Source of the DNA: Verrucomicrobiales bacterium
GTDB lineage: Bacteria; Verrucomicrobiota; Verrucomicrobiia; Verrucomicrobiales; V1-33
Length of the DNA: 58,919 nucleotides
Direction of reading: 5' to 3'
NCBI GenBank assembly: GCA_018003315.1
Contig: JAGNEJ010000021.1
Coordinates: forward strand, 1 to 58,919
This document shows positions 35,910-45,724 of this stretch, one piece after another. The position numbers and the translations under genes are program-made. The notes beneath the pieces were generated by a model that saw only the letters and a program-made list of their open reading frames with translations, had not been told where the DNA came from and ran no database searches. Within the stretch, counting starts at the first letter, position 1, and every line of letters begins with the position of its first letter.

Positions 35910-36854
35910 TCAGGCGGTGCCAAAATTCACCTGGAGCACGCGGATTCCGGAAGTGGTGGTCAGGGTGCGATCATCCGCCATGGCCGGCAGCATCACATGA
36001 TCTCCCGGCCGCAGCGGCACCGAGGCGAGGTGTCCGGATCCATTGATGACCACCACCATGGCAAATTCGCCGGGCTTTCCGATGGTGCGAGAGCCTGCTG
36101 GTGGAATCGACAGCGAGGCAACGCGAAAAAACGGACATTCGACGAGCATCTCCCCCTGCGGAATTCCGAATGCCGGGGCTGCATCTGTGAAGTCGATGCA
36201 CTGGAGTGATTCGGAGATGTGCAGCGGACGCGGCTTCCCGTCCAGCCCCAGCCGGTTCCAGTCAAACACGCGATAGGTGGTGTCACTGTTCTGCTGGATC
36301 TCAAAAATCACCAGTCCGCCGCCGATCGCATGCAGGCGCCCGCTGGGAATGAAAATGAAATCACCGGATCGAGGGTGCAGCCGCGGCACCAGTTCCGCTG
36401 CTGTGCCGTTTTCCAGGGCCGCACCAAATGCCTCTGCGGTCACCCCTGGTTTGACGCCGGCAAACAGCACGGCGCCAGCAGCAGCCTCGGCCACATACCA
36501 CATTTCCGTCTTGGGTTCTCCTCCCAAGGCTGAGGCAATGCCGACTGGCGGATGCACCTGGAGCGACAAGTCCTCCCGGGCATCCAGAATTTTCAACAGC
36601 AGCGGAAACCGATCCGACTCTGGAGCCGTGGCTCCAAAAATGCTTTCGCGATGTGCGGTCCACAAATCATGCAGGCTCATTCCGTGGAACGGTCCGCCAT
36701 CGACCACGCTCTGGGCCTCGGGGCGGTCCACGATCTCCCATGATTCGCCATAGGGCCGACCGTCTGCGGGCAATGGACGGTCAAAAAGCCGTTCCAGCGC
36801 CCTCCCCCCCCAGACTCGCGGCTGGAAGATGGGGCGGAAGCGCAGCGGAGTCAT
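35910..36854 (-). CDS. manA: Class I mannose-6-phosphate isomerase
   Basis: This is a 314-residue cupin enzyme converting mannose-6-P and fructose-6-P. Zinc ligands are visible in LSLQVHPPV (Gln, His), KTEMWYV (Glu) and GRLHAIGGG (His). EIQQNSDTTYRVFDWNR is the family signature near the active-site Arg. The length matches the short bacterial form. It is convergent with the candidate selenoprotein gene and leads a three-gene minus-strand run with DUF5069 and aquaporin upstream. Confidence 0.93.
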   Translation of the reverse strand: MTPLRFRPIFQPRVWGGRALERLFDRPLPADGRPYGESWEIVDRPEAQSVVDGGPFHGMSLHDLWTAHRESIFGATAPESDRFPLLLKILDAREDLSLQVHPPVGIASALGGEPKTEMWYVAEAAAGAVLFAGVKPGVTAEAFGAALENGTAAELVPRLHPRSGDFIFIPSGRLHAIGGGLVIFEIQQNSDTTYRVFDWNRLGLDGKPRPLHISESLQCIDFTDAAPAFGIPQGEMLVECPFFRVASLSIPPAGSRTIGKPGEFAMVVVINGSGHLASVPLRPGDHVMLPAMADDRTLTTTSGIRVLQVNFGTA

Positions 36855-36881
36855 GAACGTCAGTGGCGCTGCAGTCGGCGG

Positions 36882-37403
36882 TCAAGCGACGGCCTTGCGG
36901 GATTTCACATAGTCCACGATCTGTTGATCGTCCTCCCCCGCATTCCACACCACCTGGAGAAAGTCTGCGGGTGGAATGTCGAATTTGGTCAGAAATGCGC
37001 GGTCGCCACCGCATCCGTACATGATGTCGTGGGGCATTTCTCCGCGCAGTTTGGCCCGCGCCTTGGCGATGATTCTGGGCAGCCAGGGAACGCCGGCGAG
37101 CGCCTCGGGTTTCGGGGGAAATTGCTCCCGGTGGATTTCCAACCGGCTGGGTTTCCCCCCCTGCACCTGCAAAAAATAGCTGCGCCGGACCGCGGCGACG
37201 AGCAGTGCCGTGGAAGCAGACATGTCAGGTCCGTGGTCCTCCACGAAATCAAACAACTCGTGCGGCTTGCACCCAATGCCGCGGAGGAAGCTGAGATCCT
37301 CCTCGGAATACCAAGAGTTGAAGTTGGTGTTGCCCCGCTGGTATTGCTCGCGGCAGCGGTTGAACAGGTCGAGGAAGCGCTCGTTCCAGGAATAATCAAT
37401 CAT
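36882..37403 (-). CDS. DUF5069 protein
   Basis: This is a 173-residue protein typical of Verrucomicrobia. The conserved C-terminal block is IIAKARAKLRGEMPHDIMY followed by CGGDRAFLTKFDIPPADFLQVVW. The start at 37403 (MIDYSWNERF) was chosen over one four codons upstream. There is no catalytic motif I can name and no signal peptide. It lies between aquaporin and manA, likely in one transcript. Confidence 0.85.
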   Translation of the reverse strand: MIDYSWNERFLDLFNRCREQYQRGNTNFNSWYSEEDLSFLRGIGCKPHELFDFVEDHGPDMSASTALLVAAVRRSYFLQVQGGKPSRLEIHREQFPPKPEALAGVPWLPRIIAKARAKLRGEMPHDIMYGCGGDRAFLTKFDIPPADFLQVVWNAGEDDQQIVDYVKSRKAVA

Positions 37404-37427
37404 GGCGTGAATCACGGAGGAGGACCA

Positions 37428-38066
37428 TCAAACCTGCGGAGGCACGGGCGGAGGGGTGGCCTTCTGCAATGCCTGGGGACCGTCCCCCTGCAGGAGATTG
37501 ACCACGATGGCTGCGCCGAATGCCGCGACAGAGGAGCCGATGAGGCAGGAGAAGATGATGGAAAAATGCGCCTTCTGCAGCAGGGCGATCGCCAGCGCCA
37601 CAGCCGGATTGAAGGCCTGTCCAAACGCAGCAGCCATGGCCAAAACCGTGAGTCCGATCGCCGCACCGTAAAATGGATTCCCCTCCAGCTTTTTCGTGGT
37701 GGCCACGTTGAGCATCACATAAGCCAGGGCAAACGTTCCCAGAACTTCCGCGGTCAGATTCTGGAAGAACTGCTTGCCGGTCATGTCAAATTCCGGAGCT
37801 TTGATGTGCCAGACCAGGCCGATGATGACCGCCAACACCGCTGCGGCAAACTGGGCGGCGATGTATTGGAGCGCCTCCGGCAGCTTGATTCGTCCGCGAA
37901 AAAAAACCGCCGCGGTCACGGCCGGGTTGTAGTGACCGCCGGAGATGTGGCCGCCGGCGTAAACCATGACCATCAGCACGACGCCGATGGCAAGGGCATT
38001 GCCGGAAAGAGCCGCGGTGAGCGCCAGAAAGAAGGTTCCGATGAATTCGACGATGAGATTTCGCAT
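37428..38066 (-). CDS. Aquaporin/MIP-family channel
   Basis: This is a 212-residue inner-membrane channel with six membrane segments. The two NPA boxes are visible: GGHYNPAVTAAVF after TM2 and GQAFNPAVALAIA after TM5. The residues favour water or small neutral solutes, but the selectivity filter cannot be settled by eye. The start at 38066 (MRNLIVEFIGTF) puts the first helix at the N-terminus. Confidence 0.93.
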   Translation of the reverse strand: MRNLIVEFIGTFFLALTAALSGNALAIGVVLMVMVYAGGHISGGHYNPAVTAAVFFRGRIKLPEALQYIAAQFAAAVLAVIIGLVWHIKAPEFDMTGKQFFQNLTAEVLGTFALAYVMLNVATTKKLEGNPFYGAAIGLTVLAMAAAFGQAFNPAVALAIALLQKAHFSIIFSCLIGSSVAAFGAAIVVNLLQGDGPQALQKATPPPVPPQV

Positions 38067-38214
38067 GAAGACAGGCTGGTGTGTGGTGTGGCGCAAATCC
38101 TAAAGTCAAAGCGGATGCGTTCAAGGGGAAAGGGGGAATTGTCACCCAAGGCAGCCTTCCGATCCCAGGCGGAGCATGGCACCCGGGAGTCGCTCACGGA
38201 TGGCGGCAAGAGGA

Positions 38215-41200
38215 CTATTTCATCAGCGTGACGTGCCCAACATATGTCTTCTTGCGGGGCGCCTCCTTGTCCTTCTTTTTTTCCTCGGCGACGACGCCGC
38301 CAAGATCTGGCGAATAAACGCTGCCGTGGAACTGGAACAGGCCGCTCTCCGGACACCAGATGCCGTCTGGCGCGAGCCAGCGGAATCCGCTGAGCAAATC
38401 GGTGGCCGCGGGGCGCGGCATGCCGTCGCTGGTGAGAAAAATCGGATAGCCGGCGTCGTCGCAGTCGAGGCGTTCGATGATGGTGCCGGTGCTGCTGGTG
38501 AAGAACGTGCCGGTGAGGCCGGCGTTTGCGGAGGGACTGCCCTGGCTGCGGAATGTCAGGACAGGGTCGGTCTCGGGAACTAGTTCGAGAGGGATGACCT
38601 CGGCGGGGAGATTTGGGGAGTTAAATTTCTTCCGCTTGGGCTTCCGCCTCAGATTGCTGCCGCCGTCACTGTCACTTCCACCGTGCGGATAGAGGATGGT
38701 GCCATTGCGTGTGGAAATGCACGGGCCGATGCCAATGGCAGCCATGGTGAAGTTCGGCAAACTGTCGGCGCCGAGTTCCTGGACGCAGTCTGCACCGTCA
38801 TGGACGAAGAAGGTGTCCACGGGTGGCAACAGAGGGTCACTGCCGGGAACACTGCTCCGGGTGCGACGCCCCAGGGCATCGTAGGCATAGGTGGCGACGG
38901 TGGCACCGGTGGCGGCGTCGATCACCTCAACCAGGCGGCTGGCCTGGTCGTAAATGTATTGCTGCGGACCGGAGGCGCGTGACATCATGGTCAGGCAGCC
39001 CTGGTCATTCCATTCCAGCGGGCCGCGCGGCCAGGAGGAATACTGACCCATCTGGTCATCACCGGGCGGAATGAGGGGATTCTGAACATAGACGCCCGGA
39101 TTCCTGCCGCCCACCGCAGTGAGGCGGCGGCCTGCGAGGTCGAGCGTGTAGGTCACGCTGCTTTCGGAAAGCATGGGACCGCCCACGACTTCGCGCCGGG
39201 AAATGACGCAGGCGGTGAGACGACCGAGGCGATCCAGGGTGTAAACGTGGCGGCGGCCGGGTGCCTGGGGATCCCCCGTATGGAAGGCGTAGTGCTGGGT
39301 CACGTTCTGGGCGCGGTCGCGGCGCACGCGGGTGGAGTAAATCACCGTGCCGCCGGCATTGGTGCAGACGGTGCTGACGCAGCCATCAAAGGTGAAATCG
39401 TCGCCCGGACCGGGGATGGGAGGATCGCCGTCGCCGCGGTAGGTCAAGGTGGTGACGACGCCGTCGGCGCGGGTTTCGCGCTGCGGACGGTGGCCGAGGT
39501 AATCCACCTGGGTGACCGGCGGGGTGATGGCTGCTCCGGCGCTGTTGGCGCGGGAGATGGACTGGATGTTGCCAAACTGGTCGCGGGCCTCGATGAAGAT
39601 GGTGGCGTCGGGAAACACAATGCCGGTGCGACCGCGGTGATTGAAGGTGCGCGTAACCGTGAGGCCGTTGTGCGATTCACTGGTTTGATTTCCCATCGAG
39701 TCCCAGGTGAAGGCGAGATGCGATGCACCCTGGTCGCACTGCACGGGACGACCGAGGCCGTCATAGCGGTAGTCGGTTGGCGGCACGGGAACTGCGGTCG
39801 GAGGTCCGCCACTGTAGGTGACGAGATCAAGCCGCCCGTCTCTGTCCAGATCCGCCACGACCACGGTGCCATCCTTGTGGGTGATGCTGTGGCAGCGACC
39901 ATGGGAATCGAAGCCATAGTTCTCGTGGGTGCCGTCGGGGAAATCGCACTGGGTGAGATTCCCGGCGGAATCGCGGTGGAAAGTGGTGGTGTAACCCTTG
40001 GAGTCGGTAGCATCGCTGCAGACTCCGGACTGGCAGCGGAAGTGGCCCAGGATTTCGGCTGTGCCGTCGCCGTCCACGTCGCACGCATGGAGCACGGAAA
40101 ACGGCACGGGAGCCCCCCCGCCACCCCCGCCGGTTTCGCCATCATAGTGGAACCGATGGACCACCCCCAGCGGATCGGTGGTCTCGGTGAGGCGGCTGCA
40201 CGAGTCGTAGGTGAAGACAGTCGTGTTGCCGACGGAATCGGAGATCGAGAGGCGACGGCCAAGGGCATCGCAGGGTCCGACATAGGTTAGGGCTGCACTC
40301 GGTCCGCCGGGCACGGTGGATGAGTCTGTGCGGGTGCTGCTGGTGACATTTCCCGCGGCATCGCGGATCAAGGCGACGACCACGCGGGCATCCTGCACCG
40401 TCTGGAGCCGCCATGCAGTGTCGTAGGTGCAGGAAACGAGAACGTCCCCGTTGCGTGTGACGCTGTCCACCAGCCCTGCGGGCGAGCGGTGGACAGTGGT
40501 GGTTTCGGTTTCATGCGGCCCAGGCGCGCCGGGGGCAAAGCGTTCCAGGGTCCAGACGTCATCGTCCGCGAAGATATCGAAGAAGGCGGGACGGAATCTG
40601 AACCAGGTGCCATGTCCGTTGGTGTTGATCGCCCTTGCGGCGATGAATTGGAGATCGGTCTCGTTGTGCTGAAACACATGTTTGTGCGAGGCGGTTCTCG
40701 AGCGTCCGCGAGCCAGCAGCACATTCCCCGCGGAGCCGGGGACATCATTCACTTCGCCAAAAACGGAAACGGTGGTGAATCCCTGTTCGTCGTAGTCACA
40801 CTGCGTCATGTTGCCCATGGGGTCGGTGACAGAGGCTAGTCGCTGGAAGCCGTCGTAGGAGAGGACGGTCTCCAAAGGTGGAACTCCAGGAGGCGGCTGG
40901 GTGGGCAGCAAGCTGCAACGCGCGACCATGCCGACCGGCGTGTAGTCCAACTGCACCAGGGAGCCGCCAGGATCTCCGGGCAACCCGGTGCGGCACTGCC
41001 ATCCAAACCCGCGCTCGTCGTAGTCGGCCAGGCAGACGGCAGCGGTGTTCTGGCCGCGGCTGGCGGCGGGCACCCTGGCCTGCACGCATTCGCCGGCGTC
41101 GTTGTAGGTGAAATCACACACAGACCAGTCCGAAAGCAGGAGGGTCGGCGGATCATTCACCGGCGTAACGACGACGCCGGCATCCACCGGACGCTGCTCC

Positions 41201-44200
41201 GAGGCCATTCGCGAGAGATGGCCGCGGGAATCATACACCGCCCATGTGGTGTATGCCGGATTGGCGGCCACCAGTGCTCCGCTCGCATCGCGGTGCTCCA
41301 GGTCGCAGCGCACCAGCAGACCGCCGGCATCGTAAAAGCAGCTCATGGAAATGCGGCTGGGCATCCCGCTGACGCCCGGGCCTCCCGGCGTGCGGGAAAC
41401 CGTCGTGCGGTCGCAGGGATCATATTCCGTGAGCCAGTCGTGGCCGCGCGGGTTCACCACGCGGGTGACACGGCCCAGCGTGTCGTGCTCAAAGGTGGTG
41501 GTGATGTTGAGATCGAAGGGACTAGTGTGGGAATTGACCACAAATCCGCTCACGGCGTCATAGGTGTAGGTTTCCAGCAGGGGGGAGGCGGCACCGTTGA
41601 GCACCGTCACACTCGTGCATTGGCCGAGCGCATTGTAGGTAAAATCGCACCCGCTGCCTTCCACTGGCGTGCGCATGCCGGTGCAGTTGCCGTGGCTGTC
41701 GTAGCTCCAGGTGAACATTTGGCCGTGGCTGGTGAGCAGGCGCGTCATGCGGTGCGGCCTCGGGCCGGTGCAGTCCCGCCCGTCCTTGTCCACGCCGCGG
41801 GCCGCGTCGGTGCAACCGCCATTGCCGTCGCCGCCGTCCCACACGCTGCCGCCGCCCAGTCCGTGCTGGCCGTCCAGCAACCGATGGTTTCTCCCGCCTT
41901 TGATGGTCAGCCCGCCGACGGGGTTGCCGGCCACGGAAGCAGCGGAGGCGCCATGATTTCGTTTAATCACCACGCCGACACCGGGGATCGGATTGGTGGC
42001 ACAGTCGGGCACCACCAGACCGAATGCAGGGCCGCCCAACGGGCCTGCTGCCTGGCTGACATCCTCGACTTCATAGGACGGCGGCTGGAACGAAGTGAGA
42101 ACTCCGGTGCCGCCGCCGATACGATTGTTCTGAATGTTGCTGCGGGACTTGGTGAGCCTTCCGGTGGTGGAACAGTCGGTGCCGAACCAGCCTGCTTCGC
42201 AGGTGCCAAAGCCCCGCAGGTAGTCGCACGTCACGGTGCGTTCCGCACCGCCAACACTGCGCAGCGTGATGGTGTGGGCATTGCCGCGCTCACGCACCGG
42301 ACAGTCGCGGTCCAGTTCGCGTCCATAGGTGCATCGCTCCTGCGTGCCGTCGGCCAGGGTGCGGATTTTGATCCGATGGTCGGGATTGTAGCGGCACTGG
42401 GTTTGGAAGAACTCGGGGTCACCGGCGCGCAGTCGGGTGGCGGGATTCGGACGGTTGGTGGAGGAAGTGACCACCACGCCCGGTGTGGCAAAACCCGTAA
42501 ATTCGCGGCAGGCAACACAGCGGTGCTGTGCGTCGAAGTCGCACTCAGTGACGCGGCCCGCAGGATCATTGACAATGCATCGATAAGCGACCGGCGATCC
42601 GGGCACCGGCGACACAAGTTCAAATTTCATGAGCGTGACGTGACCCGTCAGTTGGGTGCGGTCGCAATTGACCGAAGCCACTGTGTCAAACTCGATGCTT
42701 GCCGCATTCGTCACCGGGCTGTAGGTGAATTCCTCCAGCAGCCGACCCGCTCCATCCAATGCCGTGAGCAGATTGTGATTCAGCCGGTCATCCAAATTGC
42801 CGGTGGTGTAGGTGAAGGCGGCCGGTCCCATGAGCGGCGGCTGGCCCACCACCTGCGGGCAGGAGACAGATTTCAAATCGCCCAGATTCCCGCCCGGTTC
42901 GCCCGTCGTGAAATAATCACACTCCACGAAGCGTCCGGTGTGGTCGGTCGCCTTGTCCAGACGGCCGTCGGAATCGTAGTCCAGCGCGAGGCTTTGTCCG
43001 AACTGGCTGGAAATCGTCACCAGCCGTGCGGCACTGTCGTAGGTGAACTGGATGGCCACACCGTTCGCATCGGCAATGCTCCCGATGCGTCCGCTCCACG
43101 GCACACCCACGAGCGGACAGAAGATGAACTGCGATTTGTCCGCAAAGGTGAGGCGAAAAGTCGTGTCCGGATCAAACCTTCCCTCGCGGAACATCCCGTC
43201 ACCGCGATAGGATCCGTCCTCCTGGCGCACCAGCACGTCGCTGCGGCCGTCACCGCCGAACAGCAGGAGCCGCTTGGCATTGGCTCCATCCTGCAGCGGC
43301 AGCGGCACGATGCGAATGTCATAGCTGCACGTCCAACCATGGCCGCAACGGACCAGGGTGCTGCTGGAAACGCCGCCGGTGCCAGCACGGGAGCGGTAGT
43401 GCAGCGACAGGGCGATGTCCGGCCCCGCAGGCGTCGCCAGGCTGAGCACTTCCTGGTCCACGCCGACTTCGTGCGGCAGCGTGCGCGCGATTGCGCCGAT
43501 GCTGTTCTTGGCTTCGCTGGTTTTGGCGGTTCCCATCGTGCGCGATAGAATGCCGAGGTTGAGTTCCGCCTCGCTCCGCTTTCCTTTTTTCATGTAGTCG
43601 AGAAACTTGGGGATGGCGACTCCTTCCAATGCTCCGGCTCCCGTGCAGCCGCCACCGCTCCATCCGGTGAAACGCAGGTTGTTCCTGCATTTTGTCCGGT
43701 TCGCTTTCTCCTTCGCCTTCATCAGCGCCGGCATGAGCAGGGAAAACGACGCATCCGGATCCGAATCATCGGCACTGCCGTCGCAGTCTTCATCTTCGCC
43801 TTCAGCGACTCGCATGTCTGCACCCGCAGCGGCGGCTTGAAAATTCGACACCGCATAGTGCCCCTGCTTGATGGAAGCCTGCTGCCGGTCGTTCGACTGG
43901 TTGCTCTTGGTTTTTGGTTTCAACACTGCCGCCCGCCATGCTGGAGGCTCCGACGGCAGCGATTCCGTGGCCAATCCGCTGTCGGTAATTTCCAGCGTCT
44001 GTCCCACCGTTGCCACTGGCAGGCCGCCGATGTCCACAACGCTCAATGTGGCCACCACCGGCAAGCCCGGCGGCAGGTTGGGCATGGTCGCTCGCCAGGT
44101 GCCATCCGGTCCCGGTGTCAGCGGCAGCACCAGCGTCTGCGGCTGTTCGCCGGGAATCTCCACCAGTAGCACGCTCCCCGGCGGCAGACACTGCGCCACC

Positions 44201-44559
44201 AACGTGATCTGCCCCCCCGACCGCGCCACCACTGCCGGTTCCAGGGAAAACACCTCCGGGAGCGGAGCTGGGACGCGGTAAAAGGCGCGCTGACCCGGCG
44301 GTTCCGGATCGATCCACTCCCCGCCCTCGACCAGCGCCCGCACACTCCAGCCGCCCGGTCCATCCGCGGTGAGCGTGGTGCTTTTTTCCACGCGATAGAC
44401 CACATTGGACTGCGGTGACCAGACCAGTTTCACCTGCTGGCCGGCGAGGCCGGTGGTGGATTCGAAGACGGGGATGAGCGGCGTTTCCGCAGCCGTCAGG
44501 CGGGAAAGCGTGACCAGGAGCAAAGCCGCAATGCACGGATGGCGGGGGCGTGTTTTCAT
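38215..44559 (-). CDS. Giant cysteine-rich RHS/YD-repeat secreted protein
   Basis: This is 2,114 residues with a signal peptide (MKTRPRHPCIAALLLVTLSRLTAAE). Residues about 25-235 are beta-rich. Residues about 270-345 hold pseudopilin-like tracts. From about 360 on there are YD repeats (YDxxGRLxxxxDxxG) of the RHS class, many written with Cys just before the Tyr-Asp core (TQCDYDEQG, CDFTYNALGQC). RHS shells wrap a C-terminal toxin or other cargo. Here the usual core motif is degenerate (GFRWLAPDGIWCPESGLFQF), followed by only about 25 residues ending GHVTLMK, with no toxin domain. GHVTLMK also occurs at residues 639-645. No immunity-like gene follows; aquaporin is next. Confidence 0.9.
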   Translation of the reverse strand: MKTRPRHPCIAALLLVTLSRLTAAETPLIPVFESTTGLAGQQVKLVWSPQSNVVYRVEKSTTLTADGPGGWSVRALVEGGEWIDPEPPGQRAFYRVPAPLPEVFSLEPAVVARSGGQITLVAQCLPPGSVLLVEIPGEQPQTLVLPLTPGPDGTWRATMPNLPPGLPVVATLSVVDIGGLPVATVGQTLEITDSGLATESLPSEPPAWRAAVLKPKTKSNQSNDRQQASIKQGHYAVSNFQAAAAGADMRVAEGEDEDCDGSADDSDPDASFSLLMPALMKAKEKANRTKCRNNLRFTGWSGGGCTGAGALEGVAIPKFLDYMKKGKRSEAELNLGILSRTMGTAKTSEAKNSIGAIARTLPHEVGVDQEVLSLATPAGPDIALSLHYRSRAGTGGVSSSTLVRCGHGWTCSYDIRIVPLPLQDGANAKRLLLFGGDGRSDVLVRQEDGSYRGDGMFREGRFDPDTTFRLTFADKSQFIFCPLVGVPWSGRIGSIADANGVAIQFTYDSAARLVTISSQFGQSLALDYDSDGRLDKATDHTGRFVECDYFTTGEPGGNLGDLKSVSCPQVVGQPPLMGPAAFTYTTGNLDDRLNHNLLTALDGAGRLLEEFTYSPVTNAASIEFDTVASVNCDRTQLTGHVTLMKFELVSPVPGSPVAYRCIVNDPAGRVTECDFDAQHRCVACREFTGFATPGVVVTSSTNRPNPATRLRAGDPEFFQTQCRYNPDHRIKIRTLADGTQERCTYGRELDRDCPVRERGNAHTITLRSVGGAERTVTCDYLRGFGTCEAGWFGTDCSTTGRLTKSRSNIQNNRIGGGTGVLTSFQPPSYEVEDVSQAAGPLGGPAFGLVVPDCATNPIPGVGVVIKRNHGASAASVAGNPVGGLTIKGGRNHRLLDGQHGLGGGSVWDGGDGNGGCTDAARGVDKDGRDCTGPRPHRMTRLLTSHGQMFTWSYDSHGNCTGMRTPVEGSGCDFTYNALGQCTSVTVLNGAASPLLETYTYDAVSGFVVNSHTSPFDLNITTTFEHDTLGRVTRVVNPRGHDWLTEYDPCDRTTVSRTPGGPGVSGMPSRISMSCFYDAGGLLVRCDLEHRDASGALVAANPAYTTWAVYDSRGHLSRMASEQRPVDAGVVVTPVNDPPTLLLSDWSVCDFTYNDAGECVQARVPAASRGQNTAAVCLADYDERGFGWQCRTGLPGDPGGSLVQLDYTPVGMVARCSLLPTQPPPGVPPLETVLSYDGFQRLASVTDPMGNMTQCDYDEQGFTTVSVFGEVNDVPGSAGNVLLARGRSRTASHKHVFQHNETDLQFIAARAINTNGHGTWFRFRPAFFDIFADDDVWTLERFAPGAPGPHETETTTVHRSPAGLVDSVTRNGDVLVSCTYDTAWRLQTVQDARVVVALIRDAAGNVTSSTRTDSSTVPGGPSAALTYVGPCDALGRRLSISDSVGNTTVFTYDSCSRLTETTDPLGVVHRFHYDGETGGGGGGAPVPFSVLHACDVDGDGTAEILGHFRCQSGVCSDATDSKGYTTTFHRDSAGNLTQCDFPDGTHENYGFDSHGRCHSITHKDGTVVVADLDRDGRLDLVTYSGGPPTAVPVPPTDYRYDGLGRPVQCDQGASHLAFTWDSMGNQTSESHNGLTVTRTFNHRGRTGIVFPDATIFIEARDQFGNIQSISRANSAGAAITPPVTQVDYLGHRPQRETRADGVVTTLTYRGDGDPPIPGPGDDFTFDGCVSTVCTNAGGTVIYSTRVRRDRAQNVTQHYAFHTGDPQAPGRRHVYTLDRLGRLTACVISRREVVGGPMLSESSVTYTLDLAGRRLTAVGGRNPGVYVQNPLIPPGDDQMGQYSSWPRGPLEWNDQGCLTMMSRASGPQQYIYDQASRLVEVIDAATGATVATYAYDALGRRTRSSVPGSDPLLPPVDTFFVHDGADCVQELGADSLPNFTMAAIGIGPCISTRNGTILYPHGGSDSDGGSNLRRKPKRKKFNSPNLPAEVIPLELVPETDPVLTFRSQGSPSANAGLTGTFFTSSTGTIIERLDCDDAGYPIFLTSDGMPRPAATDLLSGFRWLAPDGIWCPESGLFQFHGSVYSPDLGGVVAEEKKKDKEAPRKKTYVGHVTLMK

Positions 44560-44744
44560 GCGATGAGTGGGGGGATGGGTTGTCTGCTTTCGCAGCGGAA
44601 ATTGCCTGCGCATTTTGCCTATTTTGGAAAAATCTGTCGATGCCATACTGAAAGATTTTCGCCATCGTGCAGCGAAAAGCGGAATTGGTGCGGCATGGCG
44701 GCAGGAGAAAACCGCCGGAAAAACCTGACCGCGGAAAGCCGCGG

Positions 44745-45512
44745 TCACAGTCCCGTCGGGTGGTCCACAAATTCCCAAGGCAATCCGAATTCCTGCGCCG
44801 CCCAGTCGGCGAGCGCCTTCACGCCGAAGGTTTCGGTGGCGTAGTGGCCGGCATAGAAAAGGTTGATCCCCAGTTCTTCCGCCAGGGTGTAACTCCAGTG
44901 CGGACCTTCACCGGTGATGAAGGCGTCCAACCCGGCACTGGCCGCCGCGGCCACCTCGCTGCCCGCACCGCCAGTGACGATGCCGACGCTGCGAATGATG
45001 GCCGGTCCGGCGGGACAGACATGCACCCGCGCACCGCCAGTGGCCGCTGCGATGCTTTCTGTCAGGGTTTCCCGCGGCATTTCCGTGGCAAATCGCAGGC
45101 CCACCGGCATCCCTTTCCAGTCGCCAAAGGGTTCGCCCCCGGTGAATCCACAGGCGGCAGCAAGCCGCGCATTGTTTCCCAGCAGCGGATGGACATCCAG
45201 CGGCAGATGCGCACTGTATATCGCCAGATCGTGATCCATGGCCAGCTTCAGCTTGCGGAAGACGCCGCCGGCGATCATCTGCACCCCGGACCAGAACAGT
45301 CCATGATGCACGAGCAAAAGCTGCGCCCCAGACTGGACCGCGGCTTCGATCACCGGCAGGCAGGCATCCACCGCAGCCGCCACTTTGTTTACGGAACCGG
45401 AGGCATTGGCCAATTGCAGGCCATTCCACGCTCCGGCATAGTCCGGAATCTCCGCAACACGCAGTTCGGAATGCAGACGGGCGGCAAGGTCGGACAAGGG
45501 GACGGAAGGCAT
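44745..45512 (-). CDS. Nif3-like dinuclear metal center protein
   Basis: This is a 255-residue NIF3/DUF34 protein, often annotated as GTP cyclohydrolase 1 type 2 homolog. Metal ligands are in LLLVHHGLFWSG (His-His) and LFYAGHYATETFGV (His, Glu). DYAGAWNGLQLAN and FITGEGPHWSYTLAEELGI are conserved. It forms a toroidal hexamer in known members. The biochemical role is unsettled. A 199-bp piece of this gene is repeated in inverted orientation at 45725-45923. Confidence 0.92.
   Translation of the reverse strand: MPSVPLSDLAARLHSELRVAEIPDYAGAWNGLQLANASGSVNKVAAAVDACLPVIEAAVQSGAQLLLVHHGLFWSGVQMIAGGVFRKLKLAMDHDLAIYSAHLPLDVHPLLGNNARLAAACGFTGGEPFGDWKGMPVGLRFATEMPRETLTESIAAATGGARVHVCPAGPAIIRSVGIVTGGAGSEVAAAASAGLDAFITGEGPHWSYTLAEELGINLFYAGHYATETFGVKALADWAAQEFGLPWEFVDHPTGL
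45185..45383 (-). repeat. Inverted duplication, copy within nif3
   Basis: This segment of the nif3 gene, codons for VAAAVDACLP to SAHLPLDVHP, is repeated at 45725-45923 on the other strand. By my count there are about ten mismatches over 199 aligned bases and no gaps, near 95% identity. The arms are 341 bases apart. Confidence 0.9.
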
Positions 45513-45724
45513 CCGGGTTTCCTACTCCAAGGTCCGCTCGGTTTCCAGCATGGAGGCGCGCAAAAACAACGGGCCTGTGACGAAGGATGACGCGGATCCG
45601 TACTCCGTTAAATTCCTGACGGAGCATCTTCACGGCGGCGAATGGCGCACCGGTGACCTGAAGTTTGGCAGGATCGGCATTCCCGCCCAACGCAACTTTG
45701 ACCCTCCGGCCAATGCTGGTCGGC

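Noticed and set aside
41218-43548. Long plus-strand open frame opposite the RHS gene
   Set aside because: It mirrors the YD repeats on the other strand and has no recognisable family.
38215-44559. Polymorphic toxin-immunity locus
   Set aside because: The RHS tail after the core is only about 25 residues and no small immunity-like gene follows.
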